DNA from: an uncultured Alphaproteobacteria bacterium
Lineage (GTDB): Bacteria; Pseudomonadota; Alphaproteobacteria; CAAHEQ01; UBA3637
DNA length: 62,810 nt
Direction of reading: 5' to 3'
NCBI GenBank assembly: GCA_944391735.1
Contig: CALXUR010000006.1
Coordinates: forward strand, 1 to 62,810
Shown: one piece after another, positions 25,684 through 35,102 of the stretch
Numbering within the stretch: the stretch's first letter is position 1
Layout of the letters: every line of letters starts with the position of its first letter
Position numbers and translations under genes: made by a program
The notes under the pieces: generated by a model
The model's database searches: none
The model's input: only the letters and a program-made list of their open reading frames with translations
What the model was told of the DNA's origin: nothing

Positions 25684-28476
25684 TTATGCTTTTTCCAATA
25701 AACGTTTTAGATATTTTCCGGTGTAACTGCCCGGATTTTCGGCCACCTGTTCCGGTGTGCCGGTTGCGACAACGCGTCCGCCGCCATCCCCGCCTTCCGG
25801 TCCCATGTCGATGATATAGTCGGCTGTTTTGATGACATCCAAATTATGTTCAATGACAACGACCGTATTACCTTGATCGACAAGAGCGTGAAGCACTTCC
25901 AACAATTTTTGAATATCGGCGAAATGAAGACCTGTTGTCGGTTCATCTAAAATATAGAGGGTTTTGCCCGTGCTGCGTCGTGACAGTTCCTTGGATAATT
26001 TAATTCTCTGCGCTTCGCCGCCGGACAATGTCACAGCCGATTGCCCTAATGAAATATAACCCAAACCAACGCGTTGCAATAAGGCGCATTTGTCATGAAG
26101 GGAGGGGATGTTTTGGAAAAAATCGGCGGCTTCGTCAATAGTCATATCCAAAACGTCGGCGATTGATTTATCTTTGTATTTGATTTCCAATGTTTCGCGG
26201 TTGTATCTTTTCCCGTGGCACGTATCACATTCGACATAAACATCGGGTAAAAAGTGCATTTCAATTTTCAATACGCCGTCTCCGCAACAAGCCTCGCATC
26301 GCCCGCCTTTGACGTTAAAGGAAAAACGTCCCGGTTTATAGCCGCGCGCTTGAGATTCCGGCAACCCGGCAAACCATTCCCGGATCAGGGTGAACATACC
26401 TGTATACGTTGCCGGATTGGAACGGGGAGTGCGCCCGATCGGACTCTGATCAATATCGATGATTTTATCAATATATCCGACACCCCGGATTTTTTTGAAT
26501 GCACCGGCCGGTTCACGCGATTTATTGATCAGTTGGTTTAGCCCTTTATAGAGTGTTTCAATAACCAGAGAGGATTTGCCGCCGCCCGATACGCCGGTGA
26601 CACAGGTGAATGTGCCGAGCGGAATATCGACAGTAACATCTTTTAAGTTGTTTGTTGATGCGCCCTCAATACTTAAAAATTTGCCGTTACCGGTTCGCCG
26701 GGTTTGAGGCACGATGATTTTTCGCATGCCTGATAAAAATTGTCCTGTCGTTGAAATCGGGTTATCAATAATCTGTTGGGGCGTTCCCTGGGCGACGATA
26801 TGCCCGCCGTTTCGTCCCGCGCCGGGGCCGATATCAATCACGTAATCGGCGCATCGAATAGCATCTTCATCGTGCTCAACGACAATTACGGTGTTGCCCA
26901 GATCTCTTAAACGGACAAGTGTTTCTAACAGTTTGTCGTTATCTCGTTGGTGAAGACCGATGGACGGTTCGTCCAACACATATAAAACACCGGTCAAACC
27001 GGAACCGATTTGGCTGGCCAGACGAATCCGCTGCGCCTCACCGCCGGATAAAGTCCCGCTCATGCGATCCAAGGCCAGATAGCCCAGTCCCACGTTATTT
27101 AAAAATGTTAAACGTTCAATAATTTCTTTGAGGATACGGCTGGCGATTTCCTGTTTTTGCGGAGATAAAGTGTCATTTAATCCCGAAAACCAGGACAGAG
27201 CCCCTGTAATAGAGATATGCGTCGCTTCGGAGATGTTTTTCCCACCGACCTTAACGGCCAGTGCCTCCGGCTTTAAACGGGCTCCGTGACAAGCTTCACA
27301 GGGTGAAGTTGCCTGATATTTTGAAATTTCTTCGCGCATCCATTCAGATTCCGTTTCCAAATAGCGACGTTCCATATTGGGAATAACACCCTCAAAATCT
27401 GCGCGTCCTTCGTGATAACCGTATAAAACGGCTTGTTGAACGTCGGGGGGCAGTTTATTCCAAGGTTTATTCAAATCCAATCGAGGCATTGTTCTGATAA
27501 GAGATTTCAATGCCGAACTATACCATTGGAACATATCTTCGCCATGGCTCCATGGTTCAATAGCACCTTGTTTGATACTTTTGGTCGGGTTGGGAATAAC
27601 CAGAGCCGGATCGACATATTGTCGAAAGCCTAATCCGGAACAGACAGGGCAGGCACCTTGCGGATTATTGAATGAAAACAGACGCGGTTCCAAATCGGCG
27701 ATTGTGAAACCGGAAACGGGACAGGCGAATTTGGATGAGAATAACTTTTCCTCATGCGTTTCGATATTTTCGGAAACGGCCAGCCCGTCTGCTAAATCCA
27801 GAGCTTTTTCAATGGATTGGGCTAAACGATCTTCAATTCCCTCTTTCATAATGACTCGGTCGACAATAACGGAAATGTCGTGTTTCCTGTTTTTATCTAA
27901 TGCCGGCGTGTCATCTATTTCATAGAGTTCGCCGTCAATTTTAACACGGGTAAAGCCTTTTTTCTGCCATTCTTGAATTTCTTTTCTGTATTCGCCTTTT
28001 CGGGATCGAATAACCGGTGCCAGAATCATCAGTTTTGTGCCAGCCCCCATGGCTGTCAAAGCATCAACCATTTGCGAAACGGTTTGTGCCTCAATCGGCA
28101 AGCCCGTCGCCGGCGAGTAAGGAACGCCGATCCGCGCCCATAACAGACGCATATAATCATAGATTTCCGTTACCGTTCCGACCGTTGAACGCGGATTTTT
28201 AGATGTTGTCTTTTGTTCGATGGAAATCGCCGGGGATAGGCCTTCAATTAAATCGACATCCGGTTTTTTCATTAAATCCAAGAATTGCCGAGCATAGGCG
28301 GATAGACTTTCCACATAACGGCGTTGTCCCTCGGCATAGATTGTGTCAAAGGCCAGGGATGACTTTCCGGAGCCGGACAAGCCTGTCATAACGACCAGTT
28401 TATCGCGTGGAATATCAACATCGATATTTTTAAGGTTATGCTCGCGGGCACCCCGGATTTTAATGAAATTTTGCAT
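25684..28476 (-). CDS. uvrA: Excinuclease ABC subunit A
   Basis: Damage-recognition ATPase of nucleotide excision repair. The 930-residue protein has two ABC domains: [12 protein letters not shown] near residue 31 and [11 protein letters not shown] in the second half, two signature LSGGEAQRI segments, and zinc-binding [29 protein letters not shown] and [13 protein letters not shown] 28476 was chosen for the [17 protein letters not shown] start and AGGAGAGG eight bases upstream; the frame to 28533 lacks a ribosome site. No recognisable LexA box was seen upstream. Confidence 0.96.
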   Translation of the reverse strand: MQNFIKIRGAREHNLKNIDVDIPRDKLVVMTGLSGSGKSSLAFDTIYAEGQRRYVESLSAYARQFLDLMKKPDVDLIEGLSPAISIEQKTTSKNPRSTVGTVTEIYDYMRLLWARIGVPYSPATGLPIEAQTVSQMVDALTAMGAGTKLMILAPVIRSRKGEYRKEIQEWQKKGFTRVKIDGELYEIDDTPALDKNRKHDISVIVDRVIMKEGIEDRLAQSIEKALDLADGLAVSENIETHEEKLFSSKFACPVSGFTIADLEPRLFSFNNPQGACPVCSGLGFRQYVDPALVIPNPTKSIKQGAIEPWSHGEDMFQWYSSALKSLIRTMPRLDLNKPWNKLPPDVQQAVLYGYHEGRADFEGVIPNMERRYLETESEWMREEISKYQATSPCEACHGARLKPEALAVKVGGKNISEATHISITGALSWFSGLNDTLSPQKQEIASRILKEIIERLTFLNNVGLGYLALDRMSGTLSGGEAQRIRLASQIGSGLTGVLYVLDEPSIGLHQRDNDKLLETLVRLRDLGNTVIVVEHDEDAIRCADYVIDIGPGAGRNGGHIVAQGTPQQIIDNPISTTGQFLSGMRKIIVPQTRRTGNGKFLSIEGASTNNLKDVTVDIPLGTFTCVTGVSGGGKSSLVIETLYKGLNQLINKSREPAGAFKKIRGVGYIDKIIDIDQSPIGRTPRSNPATYTGMFTLIREWFAGLPESQARGYKPGRFSFNVKGGRCEACCGDGVLKIEMHFLPDVYVECDTCHGKRYNRETLEIKYKDKSIADVLDMTIDEAADFFQNIPSLHDKCALLQRVGLGYISLGQSAVTLSGGEAQRIKLSKELSRRSTGKTLYILDEPTTGLHFADIQKLLEVLHALVDQGNTVVVIEHNLDVIKTADYIIDMGPEGGDGGGRVVATGTPEQVAENPGSYTGKYLKRLLEKA

Positions 28477-28572
28477 GATTGAAGCCTCTCCTGATATAAC
28501 AGGCAGTATACTCTTTTTGGGGATAAAAAGCAAGTATCTTTTGGTGTGCTTCCGTGATATTTGACCGATAGT

Positions 28573-28608
28573 GGCAGAGCAGAAAAGATGACTCTGTTCT
28601 GCTCTGCC
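28573..28608. repeat. Perfect 12-base inverted repeat upstream of uvrA
   Basis: Arms GGCAGAGCAGAA (28573-28584) and TTCTGCTCTGCC (28597-28608) around a 12-base loop, 100 bases upstream of the uvrA start. No T-run follows; it could be an operator or an mRNA hairpin. Confidence 0.6.
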
Positions 28609-28742
28609 GTCCCCCTATTGCTCATAAATTCATTCCCCCGTATGAACTTATGAACAGGTTTTATTCTACACCAAATAATTTTCAAAGTCAACCATTAAAA
28701 GATGAAAATTGATATTTTTAGATCTAAAAGGGCTATAACGAA

Positions 28743-28903
28743 AAAAGGGTCAATAAAATGTTATAGATTTTATAACATAGAGGGTTCTTGTCTGGCAAGG
28801 ACTTTTTCGTTGAATTTCCAAGAAAGAAGTGTGTTTTGGATATCTTTCCGAAAATGTAAAAAAATAATGACCGTTATTTTTTAACATTGAAAGGAAGGAT
28901 TTT
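28743..28903 (+). promoter_or_regulatory. Shared upstream regulatory module, copy B
   Basis: Nearly identical to copy A. It has the perfect dyad ATGTTATA-N5-TATAACAT (28758-28778), the TCTGGCAAGGACTTTTTCG stretch and the ATGACC stem-loop before AAAGGAAGGA and the ATG at 28904. Confidence 0.65.
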
Positions 28904-29386
28904 ATGACGGAAAAACAAAAGGTTACCCTCAATACGAAAGCGGCTAAAAACGAATCGGGAAATACACGCCCCCTGTCATCCTTGGATAATTTTTCTTCTT
29001 TGTCATCCTCGGGCTTACTGCGCAAGACAGAATCTGTCCGGCGGACAGTTCTGTCGCGCAAAGCAATGAACCTTAATGAGTCCGAGAATGCTCCGTCATC
29101 CGAGAGACGAATTTTAGGTGGAATTGGGGGATCCAGAGGCAAGGAATTCTTGTTTCTGGATTCCGGCTCGGAGGCCGGAATACTGCGTAAAGCACAACAA
29201 TCCAGTGATTGTTGTGATACGCAAAGCAATGAAACACCGCGAGCCAAGGTAGCGGAAGTCGCCGCAGGCAAGCGGATGTTGGAATTGAAAAATAAAAAGA
29301 CACGGGAATCCATAAAAAGGGAAGTCCCAAAAACGATTCCGAATCGGGCAAATCCATGGTGGAGATGTTGGGTGTTTTGGCTTTGA
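28904..29386 (+). other. Displaced leader ORF of prepilin-like copy B (160 residues)
   Basis: This frame begins with the same promoter module, ribosome site and MTEKQKVT leader as copy A, but after KNESG it reads through inserted sequence and ends 27 bases past the prepilin start in a different frame. It is the original 5' end of the gene, cut off from its body by the insertion. A minus-one slip at the CCCAAAA at 29326-29332 would join the two frames exactly and restore the ESGKSMVEM junction. No independent function is suggested. Confidence 0.6.
28951..29348 (+). repeat. 389-bp insertion of palindromic repeats in the prepilin leader
   Basis: Copy A reads straight through CGAATCGGG into the pilin motif. 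In copy B that nine-base word occurs twice, at 28951-28959 and 29340-29348, around 380 extra bases. The insert holds three palindromes: 29026-29055 (GACAGAA... with a bulge), ATTCCGGC/GCCGGAAT at 29160-29181, and CACAACAATC/GATTGTTGTG at 29193-29216. The first and third are framed by TACTGCG and GCAAAGCAATGAA words. The insert length (389, two mod three) shifts the frame. No transposase is present. Confidence 0.75.
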
Positions 29387-30372
29387 TGGGATTATTGGCT
29401 ATTCTGGGTGCTAAAGGGTATAATATGGCCATGGAACGCGCGATGGCGAATGAGATTATCAATGATGTCAATAAACGCTCTCTGCTTCATTCTCAACAGC
29501 TTCTGGCCGGTAGTGCCCTTGATTCTTCCGAACTTCCAATGACTATACAAGGCGGCTATCCTGTCTCTTCCTCTCCTTTTGGGGATGTCTTCTTTCGTAT
29601 TGATGTTTCCGAGGTGACACCGGAAGTTTGTAAACGACTCGGAAAAATGGATTATCGTAAACCGCTTCAAATAAAAGCCAATGACAAACTGTTGACCGCC
29701 TCTGATCAAAGTTCCTGTTCCGGTGCCGCCAATCTGCTTTCTTTCTTTTTTCTGAAAGACCTGACCGCTTGTCCGGATTGCCTGGATAATCGAAAAACAT
29801 GTGTTGGGCAATCGGGGTGTGCTGCGAATGAAACATGCCGGAATAACCTGTGTGTTTGTGCCCCTCAATACAGTTGCGGTGCCACGTGTTGTTCCGCGGG
29901 TCAATCCTGTATTAACGGAAAGTGTTCCAATGCTCAAGCCTGCGATGACGATTCTTTCTGCGATGGTGTTTGCGAAAACGGAGCTTGTATCTGTCATTCT
30001 TATCGTGATTGCATTCATTATTGCACATTCTTGTGGGGAAGGACGGATCTTGGTACTTGCTCCAACGGAGACCATTTAGGCACGGATAGTGATATGGGGG
30101 GATATATTTACTCAACTGTTGGGCTGAATTATTATAATGCGATTGATTTTTGCGCAAAGTATAATAAGAAATTATTGACGCCTGAAGAATTAGGGTGTCA
30201 AAATCGTGCGGATGGACAGGGGTGGATCTGTAACCTGTCAAATCTTCCCAAAGGGAGGTTTTGGACAAAGACATGGTTCAGCAATGATACGCCATATGCC
30301 ATTGATACAACAAGTCAGCAGATTAAGACAGATTGTGGTTGGACATGCAATCGAAATGCTCTTTGCAGATAA
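29356..30372 (+). CDS. Cys-rich prepilin-like surface protein, copy B (start lost by insertion)
   Basis: A 338-residue frame starting MVEMLGVLAL. Its first 55 residues equal copy A and differ only synonymously in DNA; the rest diverges. Upstream in frame the leader KNDSESGKS is intact, but a TAA precedes it and there is no ATG, GTG or TTG, so the prepilin leader cannot be translated normally. Cys-rich middle (about residues 130-220) and a lectin-like C-terminus with FCAKYN, FWTKTW and ALCR follow. Either frame-broken and dead, started internally without its leader, or rescued by slippage at 29326. Presence of an intact C-terminal half with no stop suggests recent disruption. Confidence 0.65.
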   Translation: MVEMLGVLALMGLLAILGAKGYNMAMERAMANEIINDVNKRSLLHSQQLLAGSALDSSELPMTIQGGYPVSSSPFGDVFFRIDVSEVTPEVCKRLGKMDYRKPLQIKANDKLLTASDQSSCSGAANLLSFFFLKDLTACPDCLDNRKTCVGQSGCAANETCRNNLCVCAPQYSCGATCCSAGQSCINGKCSNAQACDDDSFCDGVCENGACICHSYRDCIHYCTFLWGRTDLGTCSNGDHLGTDSDMGGYIYSTVGLNYYNAIDFCAKYNKKLLTPEELGCQNRADGQGWICNLSNLPKGRFWTKTWFSNDTPYAIDTTSQQIKTDCGWTCNRNALCR

Positions 30373-30466
30373 GCTTTGATACACGTAGGTTTAAAATGTA
30401 TTTATTCAGTCAGGCAGACTGATTATCCGCAACTATTTTTCCTATGTGATCGGTATGCTGTTCAAA

Positions 30467-30497
30467 TTAAAAAAAGCCTCTGTTTCAGAGGCTTTTA
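30467..30497 (-). terminator. rpmB terminator
   Basis: AAAAAGCCTC/GAGGCTTTT hairpin with a T7 tail on the minus strand, 20 bases after the rpmB stop. It may also stop copy B transcription from the other side. Confidence 0.85.
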
Positions 30498-30516
30498 GAA
30501 TGAAATAAAATCGGAA

Positions 30517-30810
30517 TTATAACCCTTTGGCTACCTTGGCCCCTTCAATGCGGGCACGTAACTTTTTGGATTCGGCCGTTAATTTGGAAACCGGTGTATT
30601 TAACAGATATAAATCCAATCCACCGTTTTTCTCAATTGTCCGCAAACCGTGGTTTGTAATACGCAACGTTACCGGTGCTTCCAAAATTTCACTATAAATA
30701 GCAACTTCCTGTAAATTCGGCATAAACCGACGGCGTGTCTTGCGGTTAGAGTGGCTGACATTATTTCCGGTCTGAACGCCTTTACCCGTAATGAGGCATT
30801 TTTTCGACAT
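30517..30810 (-). CDS. rpmB: 50S ribosomal protein L28
   Basis: A 97-residue basic ribosomal protein of the large subunit, beginning [21 protein letters not shown], then [12 protein letters not shown] and the C-terminal [18 protein letters not shown] typical of alphaproteobacterial L28. AGGAAAGG precedes the ATG. It has its own promoter and terminator. Confidence 0.97.
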   Translation of the reverse strand: MSKKCLITGKGVQTGNNVSHSNRKTRRRFMPNLQEVAIYSEILEAPVTLRITNHGLRTIEKNGGLDLYLLNTPVSKLTAESKKLRARIEGAKVAKGL

Positions 30811-30845
30811 GTGTTATCCTTTCCTAATAAATAAACTGTTGCCCA

Positions 30846-30874
30846 TTTTTACACTCTTTTTGAGTAAAAGTCAA
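30846..30874 (-). promoter_or_regulatory. rpmB promoter
   Basis: On the minus strand TTGACT (30874-30869), 17 bases, TAAAAA (30851-30846). Confidence 0.6.
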
Positions 30875-30895
30875 GCACTTTTTTATCTTTTTTGG

Positions 30896-32377
30896 TTAAA
30901 AAGGGTATAAATCCGGCACGGGCTTCTTTTTTCGGGATTTATGTTTCTTGGCAGGCGGAATTCGTGGTGCCGGTGTCAGGGGGCGACTGCGTCCTTTTCC
31001 GCTCATATATAACAGACCGAGCATAAATCCGCCGATAATGCCGATGCCTAATAAAGCCATAATCCAATAGAGTCCCGGTGTTGTTGTTTTTAACTCTGAA
31101 AAATGTTCCTGAGGCCCTAACGGAGAGGTCGGTTCGGGTGGTTGAGGGGCGGCCGTTAAAGCCTGTTCCGGTATTTTGACGGTCGCGACGGTTTCGGCGG
31201 GAGCCGGTTGAACGGAAATCGTTTTGGCCGGTATGACGGCAGTTTCCATTTTCCGTGTTTGTGTGTTGAACCAAGGGATTTTAACTTCAGGGATTGTGAT
31301 TGTTCCGCTTTGTGTCGGAACGATAACGACGGACATTTCCTCTAATCCTTGTAATTCTCCGTTCGGGGTTTGTGTCGTTTCCCGCTTTTCAGGACTGGGA
31401 TATACTTTTAAATTGTCGGAGGCCGGTTGCTGAATAACGGGTAATTGTTCGGCGGATACCCCCAAAGCCGTTAATTTAAAAACGCGTTCGATTGAATCGC
31501 CGACTGTCAAAGAGTTCGGTAAATTGTCAGAAACCTGTAATGTCACACGCGTTGAAGGCAACCACCATCCCGTCCATCCTGCCGGTTTGGGCAAGACGGT
31601 TAATGTCGTGGGCTTTGAACTTAAAAAGATTTCTTTTTGCTGTCCTGTCAGGCCGTTAAATAAAATTCCCTGTTCGAAAAAGTCAAACATGTCTTTACGT
31701 TGACGTGATGGTTGAGCGGGAATCAAACCGTAAAACTCGGTCGGCGGAATGGTTATTGAACCGCTGCTTTCCGGAACAATGCCGAATGTTCTTTCAAAAA
31801 CGCGCACCGGTTTCCCGTCAACGGTTGTTTGATACGCTTTGTCCATATCCAACACGGATACGCGGGCATTGGGAATAGCGGGCGGTCGGATTTCTCCGTC
31901 AAGTAACCCCGCTGCCTCCGTGATTTTGACGGTATACAGAACGGTTTCTCCCGGATATGCCGTTTCCGGATGAACCGAAGCATCCACCCGCATCATACCA
32001 CGTTCGGTCGTTGATGGTGTCGGGGATACCGTTAACGTCGCCTCTTTGATTGTGTCGGTTCCGATGGTTATAACACCGGTGGAGAGTTGCCCTTCCGATC
32101 GGGGAAAAATATTGTAAATCAGTTCATAATGCGCTTCGGTCTTTCCATTGACAGTGGATGAAAATTGCCGTTGTTGCTGCCCCGAAACGACAAAGTTTTT
32201 TTGTAAGCCGGTTAGGTCGGGTGCCTGCCGAATCGGCTCGTCCGATTGAAAAATAAGCTGGCTGCTTTCTCCGGCATTGACTTGAGCCGGTTCGAAATAA
32301 GCGGTTACGCCGGCTTCCGCGGCACAAGCCATGAATAACCCCGGTAAAATAAGACTTGCGATCAATCTCATGTTCAT
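30896..32377 (-). CDS. batD: BatD-like periplasmic protein
   Basis: A 493-residue protein with a signal peptide (FMACAAEAG region), a large beta-rich periplasmic part and one C-terminal membrane helix (about 437-460) followed by a basic tail. Motifs VTAYFEPAQVNAGESSQLIF at the start and the paired beta-sandwich pattern with PPAIPNARV match BatD of the Bacteroides aerotolerance-like systems. The Cys in the signal region could be a lipobox, which I cannot settle. The start overlaps the batB-batC stop in ATGA; a second ATG two codons in has better spacing to AAGGGGG. Last gene of the Bat operon. Confidence 0.82.
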   Translation of the reverse strand: MNMRLIASLILPGLFMACAAEAGVTAYFEPAQVNAGESSQLIFQSDEPIRQAPDLTGLQKNFVVSGQQQRQFSSTVNGKTEAHYELIYNIFPRSEGQLSTGVITIGTDTIKEATLTVSPTPSTTERGMMRVDASVHPETAYPGETVLYTVKITEAAGLLDGEIRPPAIPNARVSVLDMDKAYQTTVDGKPVRVFERTFGIVPESSGSITIPPTEFYGLIPAQPSRQRKDMFDFFEQGILFNGLTGQQKEIFLSSKPTTLTVLPKPAGWTGWWLPSTRVTLQVSDNLPNSLTVGDSIERVFKLTALGVSAEQLPVIQQPASDNLKVYPSPEKRETTQTPNGELQGLEEMSVVIVPTQSGTITIPEVKIPWFNTQTRKMETAVIPAKTISVQPAPAETVATVKIPEQALTAAPQPPEPTSPLGPQEHFSELKTTTPGLYWIMALLGIGIIGGFMLGLLYMSGKGRSRPLTPAPRIPPAKKHKSRKKKPVPDLYPF

Positions 32378-34038
32378 CCCCCTTGATATCTTTGATATTG
32401 TTGATAAATACGATAACGTAACACACGCGACGGATCTTGTCGCAATCTGTTCAGAATTTGCTCGGATTCCTGATCAAACGGTTCTTTTTGTTGTCCGATT
32501 GACGTTTCCCGTTGCTGGGCATCATCCTGTGTTTCTGTCAGATTTTTGGGTTCGGTTTGTCCGTTTTCCGATTGGTTTTCCGATTCGGTCTGAGTATTTT
32601 GCTCCGAAGAGGGTTGCGGATTGCCTGTCTCGGATTCGGGCGCGGTGGCATTTTCGGATTCGGATTGTTTGTCCGCATGGGTTGGGGTGTTCGGTGCGGC
32701 TTGATTTTGCTCTTCTTCCTGTTGATCAGAGGAGCTGCTGCCGTTTTGCTTGTCCGGTTCTTGCTTTGATTGATTTTGTTTCTGTTGTTGTTCCTGTTCC
32801 TGCTTTTGTTTTTCCAAATACGCTTTATTGTATTGCGCGTCGGTATGGTCGGGATTGCGTTTTAACACTTGATCATAAGCGGCAATCGCCTCGTCAATTT
32901 TATTTTGAAAGGCTAATGCGTTGCCTCGATTGTAAAAATCATCGTCCGTTTTCCCTGTCTGAAACAATGATTCGGCTGCTTCGTATTGTTGGGCACGATA
33001 GGCGTTTACACCTGCCATTTGGCGGGTATAGGCCTCTTGATCCGGTCGTTGCCAGAATCCGGCAGATGCCGGTAGTATCCAAAATGCCAGAATAAAGATA
33101 AAATAAACACCGCGCCTGAATAAAACCGCGAATAACGGCAAACATATTAAAACAAGGTAGACCCCCCGGTCATGCCAAACGGTTGCGACCGCCTCGTTTT
33201 GTTGCCCTTGACCGCCGGTGTTTCCTTCGGTTTGGTGCAACAGGTAACGCACGTCGGTATCGTCCGGTGTGGCCTTTGTAAACGCACCGATTGAACTTAA
33301 ATCGGTGTTGTCCAACCGTGTCAGAATCGGCTGTCCCTGACTGTCGTTCAAAAAACCACCCCGGGGCAGGGGAACGGGTTTTCCCTCACCATCACCAATG
33401 CCCAAGATTCCGATTCGATAGGGTAATTTTTGCGTGGCAGAACGTAATTCCTGTTTGTCAAACGCACCGGTTGTCAGAAACACAATTCTGCCGGTGTTCA
33501 ATCCGGCGTTTTTGAACAATGTGTCGGCTTGTTTAAATCCGGCGTCGGCACGTGCCCCTGTTTCCGGTAGAATAGTGGGATCCAAAGCGGGAACAAGGCC
33601 GCGAATAATATCTGTGTCCGGTGTCAAAGGGCTTGCCGTGTATCCGATGTTGTCATAAACGACCAATCCGACTTGCTCTCCTTTTAATTGATTCAGGATG
33701 TCGTATATTTTTAATTGAGTCTGCCTCAGGTTTTCCCCGGTCATCGCCGGACTTAACTCGGCTATGATGACGGTTCCGGGCTGCTGTGTTCGTGTCGGCA
33801 CCGTTGTTTTGTTCCAAGCCGGTCCCGCCGCCGCCACGGAAATGAAAGTCCAAACCAATAATTCATACCACGACCGACGACGTGTCGACACCGTGTTGTT
33901 TCCTGTCAACAGATAGGGCAAAAGCCGCTTGTCAATGACCTTTTCCCAAGGTGTCCGATACCCGGTATGCCGCCTGAACAGACGTAACAAAATCGGCACA
34001 AAGATTAAAAGCAAGAGCCATGGCCTTAAAAAAATCAT
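32374..34038 (-). CDS. BatB-BatC fusion: VWA domain plus TPR and acidic tail
   Basis: A 554-residue protein with N-terminal membrane helices, a von Willebrand A domain and two C-terminal helices (to about residue 325), then TPR repeats (YNRGNALAFQNKIDEAIAAY, HTDAQYNKAYLEK) and a long Gln/Glu/Ser-rich tail ending RYQGG. Normal BatB and BatC are separate; here they are one chain. The metal-site motif DxSxS is degenerate (AELSPAM), so this VWA may not bind a metal. Start ATG 34038 was chosen for AAAGGAGAGG and the ATGA overlap with batA. Confidence 0.82.
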   Translation of the reverse strand: MIFLRPWLLLLIFVPILLRLFRRHTGYRTPWEKVIDKRLLPYLLTGNNTVSTRRRSWYELLVWTFISVAAAGPAWNKTTVPTRTQQPGTVIIAELSPAMTGENLRQTQLKIYDILNQLKGEQVGLVVYDNIGYTASPLTPDTDIIRGLVPALDPTILPETGARADAGFKQADTLFKNAGLNTGRIVFLTTGAFDKQELRSATQKLPYRIGILGIGDGEGKPVPLPRGGFLNDSQGQPILTRLDNTDLSSIGAFTKATPDDTDVRYLLHQTEGNTGGQGQQNEAVATVWHDRGVYLVLICLPLFAVLFRRGVYFIFILAFWILPASAGFWQRPDQEAYTRQMAGVNAYRAQQYEAAESLFQTGKTDDDFYNRGNALAFQNKIDEAIAAYDQVLKRNPDHTDAQYNKAYLEKQKQEQEQQQKQNQSKQEPDKQNGSSSSDQQEEEQNQAAPNTPTHADKQSESENATAPESETGNPQPSSEQNTQTESENQSENGQTEPKNLTETQDDAQQRETSIGQQKEPFDQESEQILNRLRQDPSRVLRYRIYQQYQRYQGG

Positions 34039-35021
34039 GCGCCTCTCCTTTTCATTTGAGCCATGAACCAACAGACCAGTCCCAAGATCAAAGGGATGTA
34101 AAACAATTCAATTCGCGGACGCACGGGATTATCCTCTATCGGTGTGGTTTCCAACCCTTCAATGATTTGATAGATGTTGACTAAATCCGCCGTTGATCGG
34201 GCTCGAAAATAACGCCCGCCCGTTGCGTCGGCAATAGCCGTTAATGTCTTTTCATCCAAGGCCGGTCCTGTCTGTATCGGTAACATGCCGAAAAAATCCA
34301 TGTTTTTTTGATCCGCCCCGATACCGATGGTGTAAACGGTGATACCTTGTTTGCGCGCCAGTTCAACAGCCTGTCCCACCGATATAACGCCGGCGTTGTT
34401 ATATCCGTCCGACAATAAAATGATGATTTTTTTATCGGCGGGCACCTTGGCCGTGTTTTCAACCGCCAAAGCCAAAGCATCCCCGATGGCGGTTTGTTCA
34501 CCCGCTATCCCGATACCGACGTCGGCGAATAAGTCGCTTAACGTTTTTAAATCGGCGGATAAGGGAGCCAGTGTGTGGGCTTCACTGCCGAATATGACCA
34601 GTCCCAACCGGTCTCCCGTCCGTTTGGCAATAAAATCGGATACCACGTTTTTCACCAAAGATAGCCGTGAAACGGGACGCCCCGCCACGTCAAAATCTTG
34701 TTCCCCCATGGATCCGGACACATCAATGGCTAACATGATGTTGCGCGCTTCCCGGGGTATGTCGGCGGCTGTGCCATAGGTAACGGGGCGCATGGCGGCC
34801 AACACAAAACACAACCAGGCGGCCATCAACCAATATCCCACCGTTCGTGTGTCGGGCGCGCCTTGAAACGTCCCGAAAGCGGCCACCCTGTCAAAAAAAG
34901 GAACCCGTAATGCGCCGGGGGTGACTTCAACCGACTTGTTTTTCAGACGCGCCGAAAAAATCCGCACCAACCAAGGCAACGGTAAAATCAACAAAATGAA
35001 CGGCCATACAAAGTGTTCCAT
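34035..35021 (-). CDS. batA: BatA-like VWA membrane protein
   Basis: A 328-residue inner-membrane protein with an N-terminal helix pair (WPFILLILPLPWLVR), a cytoplasm-excluded von Willebrand A domain and a C-terminal helix. The MIDAS DxSxS motif is intact (AIDVSGSMG), with IILLSDGYNN as the third metal segment. ATG 35021 was chosen because MEHFVWPF matches the family N-terminus; a longer frame to 35057 is possible. It follows dnaX by 81 bases and overlaps the BatB-BatC fusion by four. The MoxR ATPase and DUF58 genes that usually lead such operons are absent. Confidence 0.85.
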   Translation of the reverse strand: MEHFVWPFILLILPLPWLVRIFSARLKNKSVEVTPGALRVPFFDRVAAFGTFQGAPDTRTVGYWLMAAWLCFVLAAMRPVTYGTAADIPREARNIMLAIDVSGSMGEQDFDVAGRPVSRLSLVKNVVSDFIAKRTGDRLGLVIFGSEAHTLAPLSADLKTLSDLFADVGIGIAGEQTAIGDALALAVENTAKVPADKKIIILLSDGYNNAGVISVGQAVELARKQGITVYTIGIGADQKNMDFFGMLPIQTGPALDEKTLTAIADATGGRYFRARSTADLVNIYQIIEGLETTPIEDNPVRPRIELFYIPLILGLVCWFMAQMKRRGA

Positions 35022-35102
35022 GCCTTTCAATATAGTCAGAAGCCAAACTAAAATCAATCATTTTTGATGTGAAAATCAGGAAAGCCGGAATGGCTTCACT
35101 TT

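Noticed and set aside
19640..30372. Diversity-generating retroelement acting on the lectin-like C-termini
   Set aside because: No reverse transcriptase, template repeat or variable-repeat pair was found in the window.
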